Below, one piece after another: positions 42,738 to 51,307 of a DNA stretch of 64,000 bases (the stretch's first letter is position 1; every line of letters starts with the position of its first letter). A program made the translations under genes and the position numbers. Source of the DNA: Coemansia sp. RSA 487. Lineage: Eukaryota; Kickxellomycota; Kickxellomycetes; Kickxellales; Kickxellaceae. The stretch covers positions 124,001 to 188,000 of the forward strand of contig JANBRJ010000017.1 in assembly GCA_027577595.1 (NCBI GenBank). The letters run 5' to 3'. Under the pieces are notes generated by a model. It was not told the DNA's origin, searched no databases, and saw only the letters and a program-made list of their open reading frames with translations.

Positions 42738-42870
42738 TTTAATATGAATAAAAGTATATTATAAAAACTGAAGACCGAACCCAGAGGAGAAAAGTCCATC
42801 TATCTGTGATGACATGGCATGCTGTTAAATAGTGGTAAACATACATCCGGTAATTAGATTTCGTATCACA
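42738..42870 (-). mobile_element. 133-bp LTR-like element, copy 2
   Basis: Minus-strand copy of the family at 39274-39677, exactly 133 bases, flanked by AAACC (plus strand) on both sides at 42733-42737 and 42871-42875. Almost identical to copies 1 and 3, so recently inserted. Confidence 0.7.
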
Positions 42871-42929
42871 AAACCAATCTCCATATATAATAATTGACCA
42901 TATTAAGTACAAATTTTATTTGATAATTT

Positions 42930-43290
42930 TAATAAAGCGTGAGTGGTGTATATTAACATGCTTTCAAAATAATATAGCATGTGTATCTTATTTCCTTTTC
43001 TTACTTGTTTGAATCACCGAAACATGTTTTCAAACTTATTATTTCATTGAACCAATATCTAACTATAAAGTAATATCCATTCTTGGTGCAGCTATCAAAT
43101 CAATTGTTTTCTGTTACATAATATGTGAGAATTTCTGACCACTTGATTTATTTTCAGGTATTGGTGGATAAATTGTTTGCGGCTCCTGCAATTTGAAACT
43201 CTACTGAATCCTAATCAAAATTAGCAGTTATTTTTCTCTGTAGCATTAGTACCGGCGGTACTGCCGAGCATCATCATCTGTTCTACATCC
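42930..43290. repeat. Direct repeat A of a segmental duplication
   Basis: Matches about 44318-44685 at high identity, including long identical runs such as ATTTCTGACCACTTGATTTA. Copy B lies downstream of the stop of microprotein gene h, so copy A may be the relic 3' flank of a further copy of that gene. Confidence 0.75.
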
Positions 43291-43305
43291 ACGATATTTG
43301 TGCCA

Positions 43306-43433
43306 TGTGACACAAAATCTAATTACCGGATTTATTTTTACCATTATCTAACAGTATGTCACGTCAACACAAGTTGGGCATGTCTTTTCCTTTTTGCGAG
43401 TCCCTTCTTCAGTTTTGATAATATATATATATA
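43306..43433 (+). mobile_element. Diverged copy of the 133-bp LTR-like family
   Basis: Starts TGTGACACAAAATCTAATTACCGG and ends in an AT repeat. It shares the family's order of blocks but is clearly older than the other three; no target duplication is evident. Confidence 0.45.
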
Positions 43434-43436
43434 TAC

Positions 43437-43850
43437 AAAAATAAATGTGTATAATACAAAAATATCACACAAAAGCAAATATAAACAATATCAGTTTCTA
43501 AAAGTTATATATAACACAAATATTAATAGACACAATATAAATAATGGATATATAAAGCGCTGTTCAGCCACACATTTTTTCCACTTTTCTTTAAAATTGC
43601 TGCATCTACAACCGAGTCATATTCATCTTTATTCAAGCACAACACAGGTAATTATAAACTAGGTTTTTCAACTGAACTGGGCAGATTTCAAGCCGGCAAA
43701 AACATTACATTTGGTTATAAAATCAAATGACAATTACGAACCAATACTTACATATTAGCATATTGAACAAGCTTGGTAACGAAGTAGGCGTAACAAGTTG
43801 AGCAAGTAAATAAAAGCAAAAGCCAGGAGAAATGCCGCTATTTGGAAAAA
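43437..43850 (+). repeat. Left arm of an inverted duplication (promoter and leader of gene g)
   Basis: Pairs with about 44798-45240 on the other strand. The conserved part covers DNA upstream of the TATA box, the box itself, the leader and the first codons. Confidence 0.75.
43549..43557 (+). promoter_or_regulatory. TATA box of microprotein gene g
   Basis: ATGGATATATAAAGCGC. The same string occurs in gene h. A donor-like CACAG/GTAATT at about 43648, conserved in gene h, suggests an intron in the long leader. Confidence 0.55.
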
Positions 43851-44038
43851 ACAGGCAGAGTACCGAGGATAAAGCGAGAGCAAAAGAAGAGAAGCGGCTT
43901 AATAAAATAAGGAAGCAGCATGAAGCGGAAATCGTGAGGCAGCAGCGTAACGACCCGAAGTGGCAGGATAATGTAGAACAAGCGAGGACATATTATAACT
44001 CGTCAGTTGCTGCGAATAGAATGGTACTACCACGCTAG
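43832..44038 (+). CDS. Microprotein g: 68-aa charged protein
   Basis: Starts MPLFGKNRQSTEDKARAKEE, followed by a Lys/Arg/Glu/Gln helix and the tail YYNSSVAANRMVLPR. The first codons (MxLFGKxR) are shared with gene h, which lies inverted about 0.7 kb away. The last three or four codons and the stop fall in an old LTR-like relic that begins near 44028, so the present C terminus may have been captured from that insertion. Function unknown. Confidence 0.55.
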   Translation: MPLFGKNRQSTEDKARAKEEKRLNKIRKQHEAEIVRQQRNDPKWQDNVEQARTYYNSSVAANRMVLPR

Positions 44039-44281
44039 TGTGCTGCCATATGAAAGGCTGATCCTTTCAAATGGTTGAGGAGCTACTTATTGTGGACATT
44101 GCAATAGTGTATTTACGCAACAGCTCTCCGTTACATATAAAGAGCAACATTTCCTCGGACATCGCCTTTCTCGAAAAGGGATGGATTTTTACTTGTTTAT
44201 TCTGTTAGCTAGTTGAATAAAAGTAAATGTATCTCTTTATTCCCTGTTATCCATCCCGGGTCCCTATTCGTGTCGTCGCAA
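44028..44281 (-). mobile_element. Older solo-LTR-like relic related to the nested 266-bp element
   Basis: On the minus strand it shares with 39347-39612 the blocks GGGATGGATAACA, CAATGTCC, TATATGTAAC and CACACTAGCGTG in the same order. It is more diverged, and no target duplication is visible. Confidence 0.55.
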
Positions 44282-44317
44282 TAATTGATCATATGAATTA
44301 CAGATATTATTTAATGG

Positions 44318-44685
44318 ATTTAATGAAGCATAGGTGGTATATGTTAACATGCTTTCAAAATAATATAGCATGTGTATCTTATTTCCTTTTCTTACTTGTT
44401 TGAATCACCGAAACATGTTTTCAAACTTATTATTTCATTGAACCAATATCTAACTATAAAGTAATATCCATTCTTGGTGCAGCTATCAAATCAATTGTTT
44501 TCTGTTACATAATATGTGAGAATTTCTGACCACTTGATTTATTTTCAGGTATTGGTGGATAAATTGTTTGCGACTCCTGCAATTTGAAGTTCTACTGAAT
44601 CCTAATCAAAATTAGCAGTTATTTTTTCCCTGTAGCATTAGCGCTGTGGGCATCCCGAGTCACATCAGCTGCTCTACTTCCACGC
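44318..44685. repeat. Direct repeat B of a segmental duplication
   Basis: High-identity partner of 42930-43290, in the same orientation. It covers the 3' flank of microprotein gene h. Confidence 0.75.
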
Positions 44686-44726
44686 TCTTCCGCGAACATG
44701 ATACAATAACCCTTTCCCTCTTGCTT

Positions 44727-44816
44727 CTACCTTGCAAGGTCACTCTCCTCTTTCTTCTCCTGACGCCTCCTCTCTTCCTCCCTACGCTGCTTCCTGCTTT
44801 TTCCAAACAATCTCAT
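44727..44816 (-). CDS. Microprotein h: 29-aa charged paralogue of microprotein g
   Basis: Reads MRLFGKSRKQRREEERR and onward, ending ESDLAR. The promoter (TATA at 45121-45128, minus strand), leader and start context match gene g closely, but the coding sequence diverges after a few codons and is shorter. It may be a degraded copy or a genuinely variable protein. Confidence 0.45.
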   Translation of the reverse strand: MRLFGKSRKQRREEERRRQEKKEESDLAR

Positions 44817-45240
44817 TTCTCCGGACTTTTGCTTTTATTTACTTGCGCGGCTTGTTACACCTACTTCGTTACCAAACTTGTTCAATATGTTAATATGCAA
44901 ATATTGGCTCATAATTGTCATTTGATTTTACAACCAAATGCAATGTTCTTGCCGGCTTGAAGTTTGTGCAATTCAGTTGAAAAACCTAGTTTATAATTAC
45001 CTGTGTTAAGTACTTGAATAAAGATGAATATGACTCGGTTGTAATTACAAATTATATTATTTGTCATGTAGATGCAGAGATTGTAAAGAAAAGCAGAAAG
45101 AACGCATGGCTGAACAGCGCTTTATATATCCATCATTTATATTGCGTCTATTAATATTTGCGTTATATATAACTTTTAGAAACTGATATTGTTTATATTT
45201 GCTTTTGTGTGATATTTTTGTATTATACACATCTATCGAC
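44798..45240 (-). repeat. Right arm of an inverted duplication (promoter and leader of gene h)
   Basis: Inverted match of 43437-43850, with about 30 extra bases near 45046-45075. Confidence 0.75.
45121..45128 (-). promoter_or_regulatory. TATA box of microprotein gene h
   Basis: Minus-strand ATGGATATATAAAGCGC, identical to that of gene g. Confidence 0.55.
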
Positions 45241-45783
45241 TCTAGATGTCCAATTTTACATGATATAAAAATGTATGCCTTTTAAGTTTTGAAAAACTAG
45301 CTCCAATTATGTTTTGATATTTGCATTGCATATTAGCACTACAAGTAAACTCCATATTTCAGGAGTCGCTGTAAGAAATCATGCCATGGCCTCAAACACA
45401 AAGGCATATTATCCTGATTATACTTGTAATAATTCCTCGATGCCCGAGCCGAGCCACAATATGATTGACTTGGCATGAATATCATATTGTTGGGAAGCAT
45501 ACAATATATGCTTCCTAATTATTATAAGCATTCCTTTTTAGCGATTTAACGACTATAAAAGCCATATTTTGTTTTGTTCCAAAACAAGAGAGGCTTCAGT
45601 TCCGCCTAGAAAATACTCGTCATAATACTCTCCAATTGGAAATAATTCAAAACATTGTAATTTCTAGTCTACTACTAAACACCTCGAAAAAAGCAAATTT
45701 CTCATCCAGTTCTCTTGTTGCCAACAGTTGTGGTCAGCCATTTGCCCACATATCCATTGTTCCTCTTCTGTTTTATACCATTC
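45241..45783. other. AT-rich intergenic DNA with a short repeat
   Basis: Includes a region starting TGTTGGGAAGC at 45488 (about 135 bases) that shares a CTATAAAA(A)GCCAT core with 45846-45974 and is perhaps another short LTR-like relic. No gene is seen. Confidence 0.35.
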
Positions 45784-45843
45784 TCAATATTTCTCCATTT
45801 TTCTCTCCTCCCGTTGCCGCCTTTGTGCCTGATCCTCATTCAT
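45784..45843 (-). pseudogene. Microprotein i: 19-aa charged reading frame, probable fragment
   Basis: Reads MNEDQAQRRQREERKMEKY, then a stop. A TATA box of the family type (TATATATAAAGC, 46084-46094, minus strand) lies about 240 bases upstream, separated by a short LTR-like insertion (45846-45974) that starts right next to the ATG. Composition matches the other island proteins; probably a broken gene. Confidence 0.35.
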
Positions 45844-45845
45844 AT

Positions 45846-45974
45846 TGTTGGATAGATTACGGCATACGCTAGCCAACTATTCGAATAGTTTGCATTTAAT
45901 TCTAGTGGCTATAAAAAGCCATGACTTATTAAATAAATGATAAGGAATTTTAGTTCTGTATTGGTAAACTTACA
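45846..45974 (+). mobile_element. Short LTR-like relic (TGTTGG...TTACA), 129 bp
   Basis: TG...CA ends with an imperfect 5-bp flank pair (CATAT/TGTAT). It shares its GGCTATAAAAAGCCAT core with similar DNA at about 45488 and 38800. Assignment tentative. Confidence 0.35.
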
Positions 45975-46208
45975 TGTATTGAAATACTAATAATAATTAT
46001 GAAATTGTGTTTTTTAGAACATGTTTGTAGTATAAGAATTTATGTTGAAAGAATAAGGTTCAAAGCAAATGCACATGCAAAATGCTTTATATATATACAA
46101 CATTTGTAGCGCTCCTTATACCTCCAAATTAATTATACATGCATTATAAGAAATACACCTAGAACCAGAAAATGCTGTTAGCTTTTTTATGTTGCAAAAT
46201 TGATTCTA

Positions 46209-46341
46209 TGTGATACGAAATCTAATTACCGGATGTATGTTTACCACTATTTAACAGCATGCCATGTCATCACAGATAGATAGACTTTCCTCCTCTGGGT
46301 TCGGTCTTCAGTTTTTATAATATACTTTTATTCATATTAAA
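46209..46341 (+). mobile_element. 133-bp LTR-like element, copy 3
   Basis: Uninterrupted 133-base copy flanked by TTCTA on both sides (46204-46208 and 46342-46346). Starts TGTGATACGAAATC, ends TTCATATTAAA. Confidence 0.7.
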
Positions 46342-46346
46342 TTCTA

Positions 46347-46750
46347 ACTATATTTCAAGCTTGATTTAGCCCATCATCATTATAGATAATTGCATTCCAG
46401 TTAGTGGATAGGGGTATATTCAAAGCAAATTGTGCAGCATCTGGCAGATATAAGCTGAATCTTATTTGGTCACAGGTAATGCAGCTACATGATTTGGAGG
46501 CATTCAAGACATGTGTCTAATTTAACCAGATATATATTCTTTGTCGGCTGCTTTTACGTTTTTTGCTGATACTATTATTATTAATTTGTCGTATTCAAAC
46601 TATATGTTTAATATCTGCCTTGTTACTTGAAGGACAAAAGATGTTCATAATAGCAAAGCAATCACTCTAGTGTGTACTGGTATAGTGCGTACAATTTGGC
46701 TAGTTAACAATTATTAATTATCGTCGAAACAAGAAAGCGATATAAATAGG
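46347..46750. other. AT-rich intergenic DNA at the right edge of the island
   Basis: No gene. It contains blocks resembling about 38420-38460 and 41090-41160, suggesting older duplications. Confidence 0.4.
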
Positions 46751-47998
46751 CTATTTCAGAGAATTTACAAAAGCTGTTATTTGCTCAAATGCTTGCTTGG
46801 ATTCTTCTCTGTATAAAAGCCTGTGGAACACATGGAACATGTCGGGGTATTCTTCGTAGATTATTTGATCTCCCATATCCGGATTATCTTCCTTGATTTT
46901 ATCGCGAAGCCTCCTAACGTCATCTACAAGAATCTCGCAGGTGCCACATTGAATAAGCGTGGGCGGCATATCAGCCATCGAACCATTGGCTGGTGTTAGA
47001 ATGGGAGACTCTAGCTCGGAAAGATATCCTGGCGTGTACTTTTGACCTGGCCGGTATAGCAAACGTATTGGCGAGGTTGGCCATTCTGTTGGAATTGGTG
47101 TCAAATAGTCAAAGTCCCTGTTATATTGAAGGCTCTTTCCCTTTAAGCTAAGCCCCGGCATCGGAGAAAGCAATATAATTCCTCGAACATTGGTACCTTT
47201 CGGGAGAAAGCCATGGCGAAGCAAAAGGAATAGATCAAGCGATAAATGACCGCCGGCGCTATCTCCTGCCAAAATGATATTCGATGGCTTGAATCCTAAA
47301 TCCAACATATAGTTAAACGATATCAAGGCATCATGGAGCTGTGCGGGGAACGGGTTCAGTGGAGCAAGACGGTAGTCTATAGAAAACGTGCGCATCTTTG
47401 TAGCCTTGCACATTTCACCAATATGCTCACGGTGAGAATACGGACCACCAAGCAAGTACGAACCACCGTGGAAATAAAGTATGATCTTTTCGTTCTCGGA
47501 TAGCGGATGTGGGTCCAGTGCCTTTGAATAGTCGCCGGTACGAGATATGCCTTCATATCCTTCACATGCATTCCATGACGCCACTAGCTCAAACGGTACC
47601 AACCGACCACACAAAAGCCTGGAACTAGCAACGTCGTGATCTATTATTTGTTTGTCTTCTTCGATAAGCGCATGTAAGGCTTCCTCACCGAGCCCAAATC
47701 CGGCCAACTTATCTCTGTCGATGTGCACTTTGCTTGCTTCTATGTTTAAAGCGGCATACACCCCCGTGTCGGGATTCACTTCGGTAGTGGGCATTGGATT
47801 TCTTTTATAGAAATTGCCAATATCGTTATAGTTGATTCCTTCAATACTATTATCTGTGGATTCAGGAAACAAGAATATGGTGTGGTTACGTACAACATCA
47901 CAAAATAGCTGCAACTGTAAATCCCAGCGCGGTCTTCGCCTTCCAAATACCAGATAAGACAGAAAAGTCTTGAGAGCTACAAAATAATGCGAAGGCAT
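46751..47998 (-). CDS. Alpha/beta hydrolase, hormone-sensitive-lipase type
   Basis: A 415-residue protein. The oxyanion motif is HGGSYLLGG (about residue 176) and the nucleophile elbow GDSAGG (about residue 245). Acid and His are probably in the C-terminal GTCEILVDDVRRL and EEYPDMFHVFHRL, as in arylacetamide deacetylase and the hormone-sensitive lipase family. A hydrophobic N terminus (FVALKTFLSYLVF) suggests membrane association. It probably hydrolyses acyl esters or steryl/aryl acetates; the substrate is unknown. No intron. It borders the AT-rich island and is itself intact. Confidence 0.88.
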   Translation of the reverse strand: MPSHYFVALKTFLSYLVFGRRRPRWDLQLQLFCDVVRNHTIFLFPESTDNSIEGINYNDIGNFYKRNPMPTTEVNPDTGVYAALNIEASKVHIDRDKLAGFGLGEEALHALIEEDKQIIDHDVASSRLLCGRLVPFELVASWNACEGYEGISRTGDYSKALDPHPLSENEKIILYFHGGSYLLGGPYSHREHIGEMCKATKMRTFSIDYRLAPLNPFPAQLHDALISFNYMLDLGFKPSNIILAGDSAGGHLSLDLFLLLRHGFLPKGTNVRGIILLSPMPGLSLKGKSLQYNRDFDYLTPIPTEWPTSPIRLLYRPGQKYTPGYLSELESPILTPANGSMADMPPTLIQCGTCEILVDDVRRLRDKIKEDNPDMGDQIIYEEYPDMFHVFHRLLYREESKQAFEQITAFVNSLK

Positions 47999-48341
47999 TT
48001 TACACGCTTATGTTTCTTGAATAGAATATAGAGCAAAAGAAAAATGCAAAAAGTAATCAAAACAGACAAGAGACAAGAGACAAGAGATAGCGCAAGATTG
48101 TTCCGACATTACTTTTATTTTTGTATACAAGGCTTTTGGCTTGAAGGCTATATACGGCTGGGCCTGAAGCCACAATTAGCACAGTGTGTGTTTTTTCTAA
48201 TTTTTTTACCATTGTCTCAAATAGCCTTACTGCGCCATGCACATTTCGCTCATTTTATTGAGGAAATAGCTCAAAAGTCAACACAAGAGCATTCCAAGCT
48301 TGACAAGCGGCAGACCAGTTAAAAGAAAAAAAGAGAAAATA
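47999..48341. other. Intergenic
   Basis: Upstream side of the hydrolase and 3' side of the LysM gene. No gene is seen. Confidence 0.45.
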
Positions 48342-48972
48342 CTACTCTAAGCAAATATTTTGACCAATATAGAGATTTGAGCAACCCTTCCAGGATGGCA
48401 AATGCCTGTTTGCCTCCATGAGTTTGCCAACAGGAACGTTGTTTTGCGCGGCGATACTAACACACATGTCGCCTTCCTTTACTGTGTAAGAGTTGCAGTT
48501 CAGGTGGGATGATTTAGCTCCCGGGAATATATCGTAACCGTATTCATTGTTATAATCGTCGTTGTCTCCCCATCCACTGCCCCAGCTAGGCGGCGAGAGC
48601 GGAATCAGGCAGACGCTTTGTCCGACTTGTAGGTTTGTGCAATCGATCCCGGGATTCTGATTGAGAAACTGTTGGTATGTGATTCCGTTGCTGATGGCTA
48701 TCTTGTAGCAGTAGTCTCCGGGTCTGACTTCGTACATGATACAGGCTATATTGACATTTGATACGCGCAGTGCCGTTACAAAAAGTAGATTAGTCGCCAA
48801 CAAAAATTTCTAATTAATGAAAATTGCACAATTATGTTTAGTTACGCTTACACTGACTGTGGTACTTGTCACGGTATCTTTGCTGTTCTACAGGCATTGT
48901 ATCTTCAGCGGCCACAAAAAATGGTGCTGCCAGGGCAATAAGGAGCCCAGCGGTGAGTCTCAGCCCAATCAT
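48342..48972 (-). CDS. Secreted protein with two LysM domains (one intron)
   Basis: Spliced from exon 1, 48972-48852 (MIGLRLTAGLLIALAAPFFVAAEDT: a signal peptide cut after about residue 20), and exon 2, 48745-48342. The intron, 48851-48746, has GTAAGC, a CTAAT branch-like site and AATATAG. The product is about 174 residues. LysM 1 reads YEVRPGDYCYKIAISNGIT...LQVGQSVCL and LysM 2 YTVKEGDMCVSIAAQNNVP...LYIGQNICL, separated by a Tyr/Asp/Gly-rich linker. Each LysM has the paired cysteines typical of fungal secreted LysM proteins, which bind chitin and can shield fungal walls or act as effectors. A TATA-like GTTATATATAATC lies about 40 bases before the start. Confidence 0.88.
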
Positions 48973-49672
48973 TTTTTGGTTGTTATAAAGTGTATGTCTG
49001 GAGATTATATATAACGAGAAAAACGAACAGTTGTCCATCTAAAGCCAATGTTTGCGGGCATTTCCTGCCTTTATAATCCATGTTTAATAGAAAAAAGTAG
49101 CCACTGTTTTAACTAGCGTGTTTGTTTTTTCTTGTGTTCTTATCTTTTAGGAAATATTTCGGGACAACACTTAATTAAATTATGCATGGCAATAGAGACT
49201 AAAGAAAAGTCAATAGAAAAAGAATGCCGAGTATAAACGACAAAGAAAAGGAGAAAATTGAGCCGACAGATGGAGGCAACTTGATATTCTGGTAATGGTG
49301 TTTGATTTTGGAAATGGCATATTTAGGCATTCTCCTCACATACTGCATGCATAAATGGAAAATAAATTTATATAGGGTATGCTGTCTTGGTATGTCCAAA
49401 ACTACAGCGCTTTATATACAAACACCATTAACAAAACAAGACACTAGAAAAGAATCGGGAGGCTAATTCGGTAGCCATATGAATCCCTGTTGCGATGGTG
49501 TCTCTCGATAATATCTTGTCTTTAGTACAAAGCAAATACTACGGTTCTCAAACTCCACACACCCTCTCTGCCAAGATTTGACGATATGAATACATAGTCT
49601 TTAGAGATAACAACAATATATAGAATGCATGCAATGTACCCTTCAGCTCGGCACTCGCAAGTGTATTTTTGA
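48973..49672. other. Intergenic
   Basis: Contains the LysM gene promoter (TATA near 49005-49015) and the 3' side of the Cys-cluster gene. No other gene is seen. Confidence 0.45.
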
Positions 49673-51307
49673 TCAGTGCAGCCAGCGGCCACTATCATCA
49701 GTGGTAGTTGTGATAACAGCCCCAGCAGAAACGGAATCCACGGCAGACATTGGCGTGGCAGAGGTGGCTGCATGAATGACAGAACGCCTGGCATGCGCAT
49801 CTTCCTCCCCAACGGCAGTCTTCACTGCCTGTGCAATTATTGTCGTATCGTTTGAGAAAAAGCTGTTCTGGGTTGCTGATGAGGAGAGACTCGACCGGTG
49901 GCTGCGTATGTTTGTGCACGGATTACACGGACAGTCACTGTGACATTTGCAGATACAGCGGTCGCTTACGAAGCAAAACTCGAGAAAGTTTCCCTTTTTG
50001 CAGTGGACACAGCCGTGCTTTGCCAGTGTCGCTAGTTTTGACGCCTGGGGCGGTAGCGCAGGAAGCTGCGCGACGTCGTCCTTTTCGTAGTGATGGCGTT
50101 TGGTGGGTCGACGCAGGGACATGGGGGAAACCAGGCTTGGCAAGAGCTCACGCTGTCTTCGGTTGCTGAAGTAGTGGCTGGCTTTCTGTTCGGCACGAAC
50201 AGTAGCGTCAGTGGCAGAATTAGCAGTAGCACCGGGGGAGTCCATGGTTGTTGCTGACGACGATGACGATGACAACGAGGCGATCGGCTTCTGCGGATAG
50301 GCAGTAGTAGGGGACGCGGTTGCCGACTTTGCCATTGTCTTGAACGGGTTTGTCATGGGCTGATAGTGGATGAGCTGTAAGCGATCGCAAATAGCCCGAG
50401 AACTGTGGTGAAGGCTTTTTGTTTCAGGCGCAGACATCGGCGCAGGACAAAGCAAGTCGTTGTTTGTTGCAGAAAAGGGGGGAGTCTGAAGCGCTCTGCG
50501 TGATGTCAGCGGATGCCCTTGCATTTGCTGCACCCGCTGCTGCTGATGCTGTTGCTTCTGCTGCCATGTTTGATGGTTCCTCGTGCTCTGTTGCTGCTGA
50601 AATGCGATTGTGTGCCTGGGTGGAGAAACGGTGGTGGGCAATTCAGCAGGCGCAACCGCATAGTTCACATGTACATAAGGGCCGTCACAAAGCACACCAT
50701 CTTCATCACACTCTTTATCGGAAACTGCATCTGCATCGCTACACTCAGGCGCAACGCGGCGCGCAAAAAAGCCCTTTGTGTTGAGTTTGAAAGAAGCAGT
50801 CATTGCCAATTCCATCTGCGTGGTGGAGAGAAAATTAGACGAAGAGGACAGGGACGATGATGCGGAGGAGGAAGAAAAGTCGCGGGAAAGAGGGTCACGG
50901 CCGCAGTCCCAAAGCCTCTGTGCCAGAGCATCCACCGCTAGCGGCCACGACGAGTCGGTTGTGTAGTCGCTTTGCCTGCTGCTGCTGCTGTTGCTGATGC
51001 TACTGGTGGTAGTTTCCGGGTCATCCTCGTCGTCATTTGCACCTAACGAGCGTTCTTTGAAAGATGAGGCTGGTGGCGATAGGGCAGGAGTGGTGGAGGC
51101 GGTTGTTGATGGCGCCAGCTGCGTTTGGGGACAAGAAAGGTCCCGGTTGTTTTCAGCATCGTGGTGCTGCTGTCCTGGGGGTTTATGGTGCCTATCCTTG
51201 TCGCCTCTGGTGCCGTCTGCGCCAATCTGTTGTTGTGGCTGTGGTGGGTGTTTTGAGAACAAACACAAAGAATGCACCGACGTCGCGAGCGTAGCTGTGG
51301 CACTCAT
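49673..51307 (-). CDS. Ser/Gln-rich protein with a compact cysteine cluster, 544 aa
   Basis: Low-complexity (Ser, Thr, Gln, His, Pro) for about 420 residues, then a tight cluster at about residues 429-460: CVHCKKGNFLEFCFVSDRC, then ICKCHSDCPCNPC. Nine cysteines in about 32 residues, in a C-x2-C...C-x5-C-x-C-x3-C-x-C-x2-C arrangement, suggest a metal-binding module (zinc or copper), but the spacing fits no family I know well. Two short conserved-looking segments, WPLAVDALAQRLWDCG and LAMTASFKLNTKGFFARRV, may be interaction sites. A regulatory, nuclear role is possible. The gene has no intron. Confidence 0.65.
   Translation of the reverse strand: MSATATLATSVHSLCLFSKHPPQPQQQIGADGTRGDKDRHHKPPGQQHHDAENNRDLSCPQTQLAPSTTASTTPALSPPASSFKERSLGANDDEDDPETTTSSISNSSSSRQSDYTTDSSWPLAVDALAQRLWDCGRDPLSRDFSSSSASSSLSSSSNFLSTTQMELAMTASFKLNTKGFFARRVAPECSDADAVSDKECDEDGVLCDGPYVHVNYAVAPAELPTTVSPPRHTIAFQQQQSTRNHQTWQQKQQHQQQRVQQMQGHPLTSRRALQTPPFSATNNDLLCPAPMSAPETKSLHHSSRAICDRLQLIHYQPMTNPFKTMAKSATASPTTAYPQKPIASLSSSSSSATTMDSPGATANSATDATVRAEQKASHYFSNRRQRELLPSLVSPMSLRRPTKRHHYEKDDVAQLPALPPQASKLATLAKHGCVHCKKGNFLEFCFVSDRCICKCHSDCPCNPCTNIRSHRSSLSSSATQNSFFSNDTTIIAQAVKTAVGEEDAHARRSVIHAATSATPMSAVDSVSAGAVITTTTDDSGRWLH

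Noticed and set aside
45636-45872. 78-codon plus-strand frame
   Set aside because: It lies opposite microprotein fragment i and has no promoter or family features.
35700-46700. CRISPR-like or tandem array in the AT-rich island
   Set aside because: The repeats are dispersed, of several unrelated kinds, and lack regular spacing; target duplications show they are insertions.
35116-46750. Coding parts of retroelements (reverse transcriptase, integrase, capsid) around the LTR-like relics
   Set aside because: No open or decayed frame with such motifs was seen; only isolated terminal relics are present.
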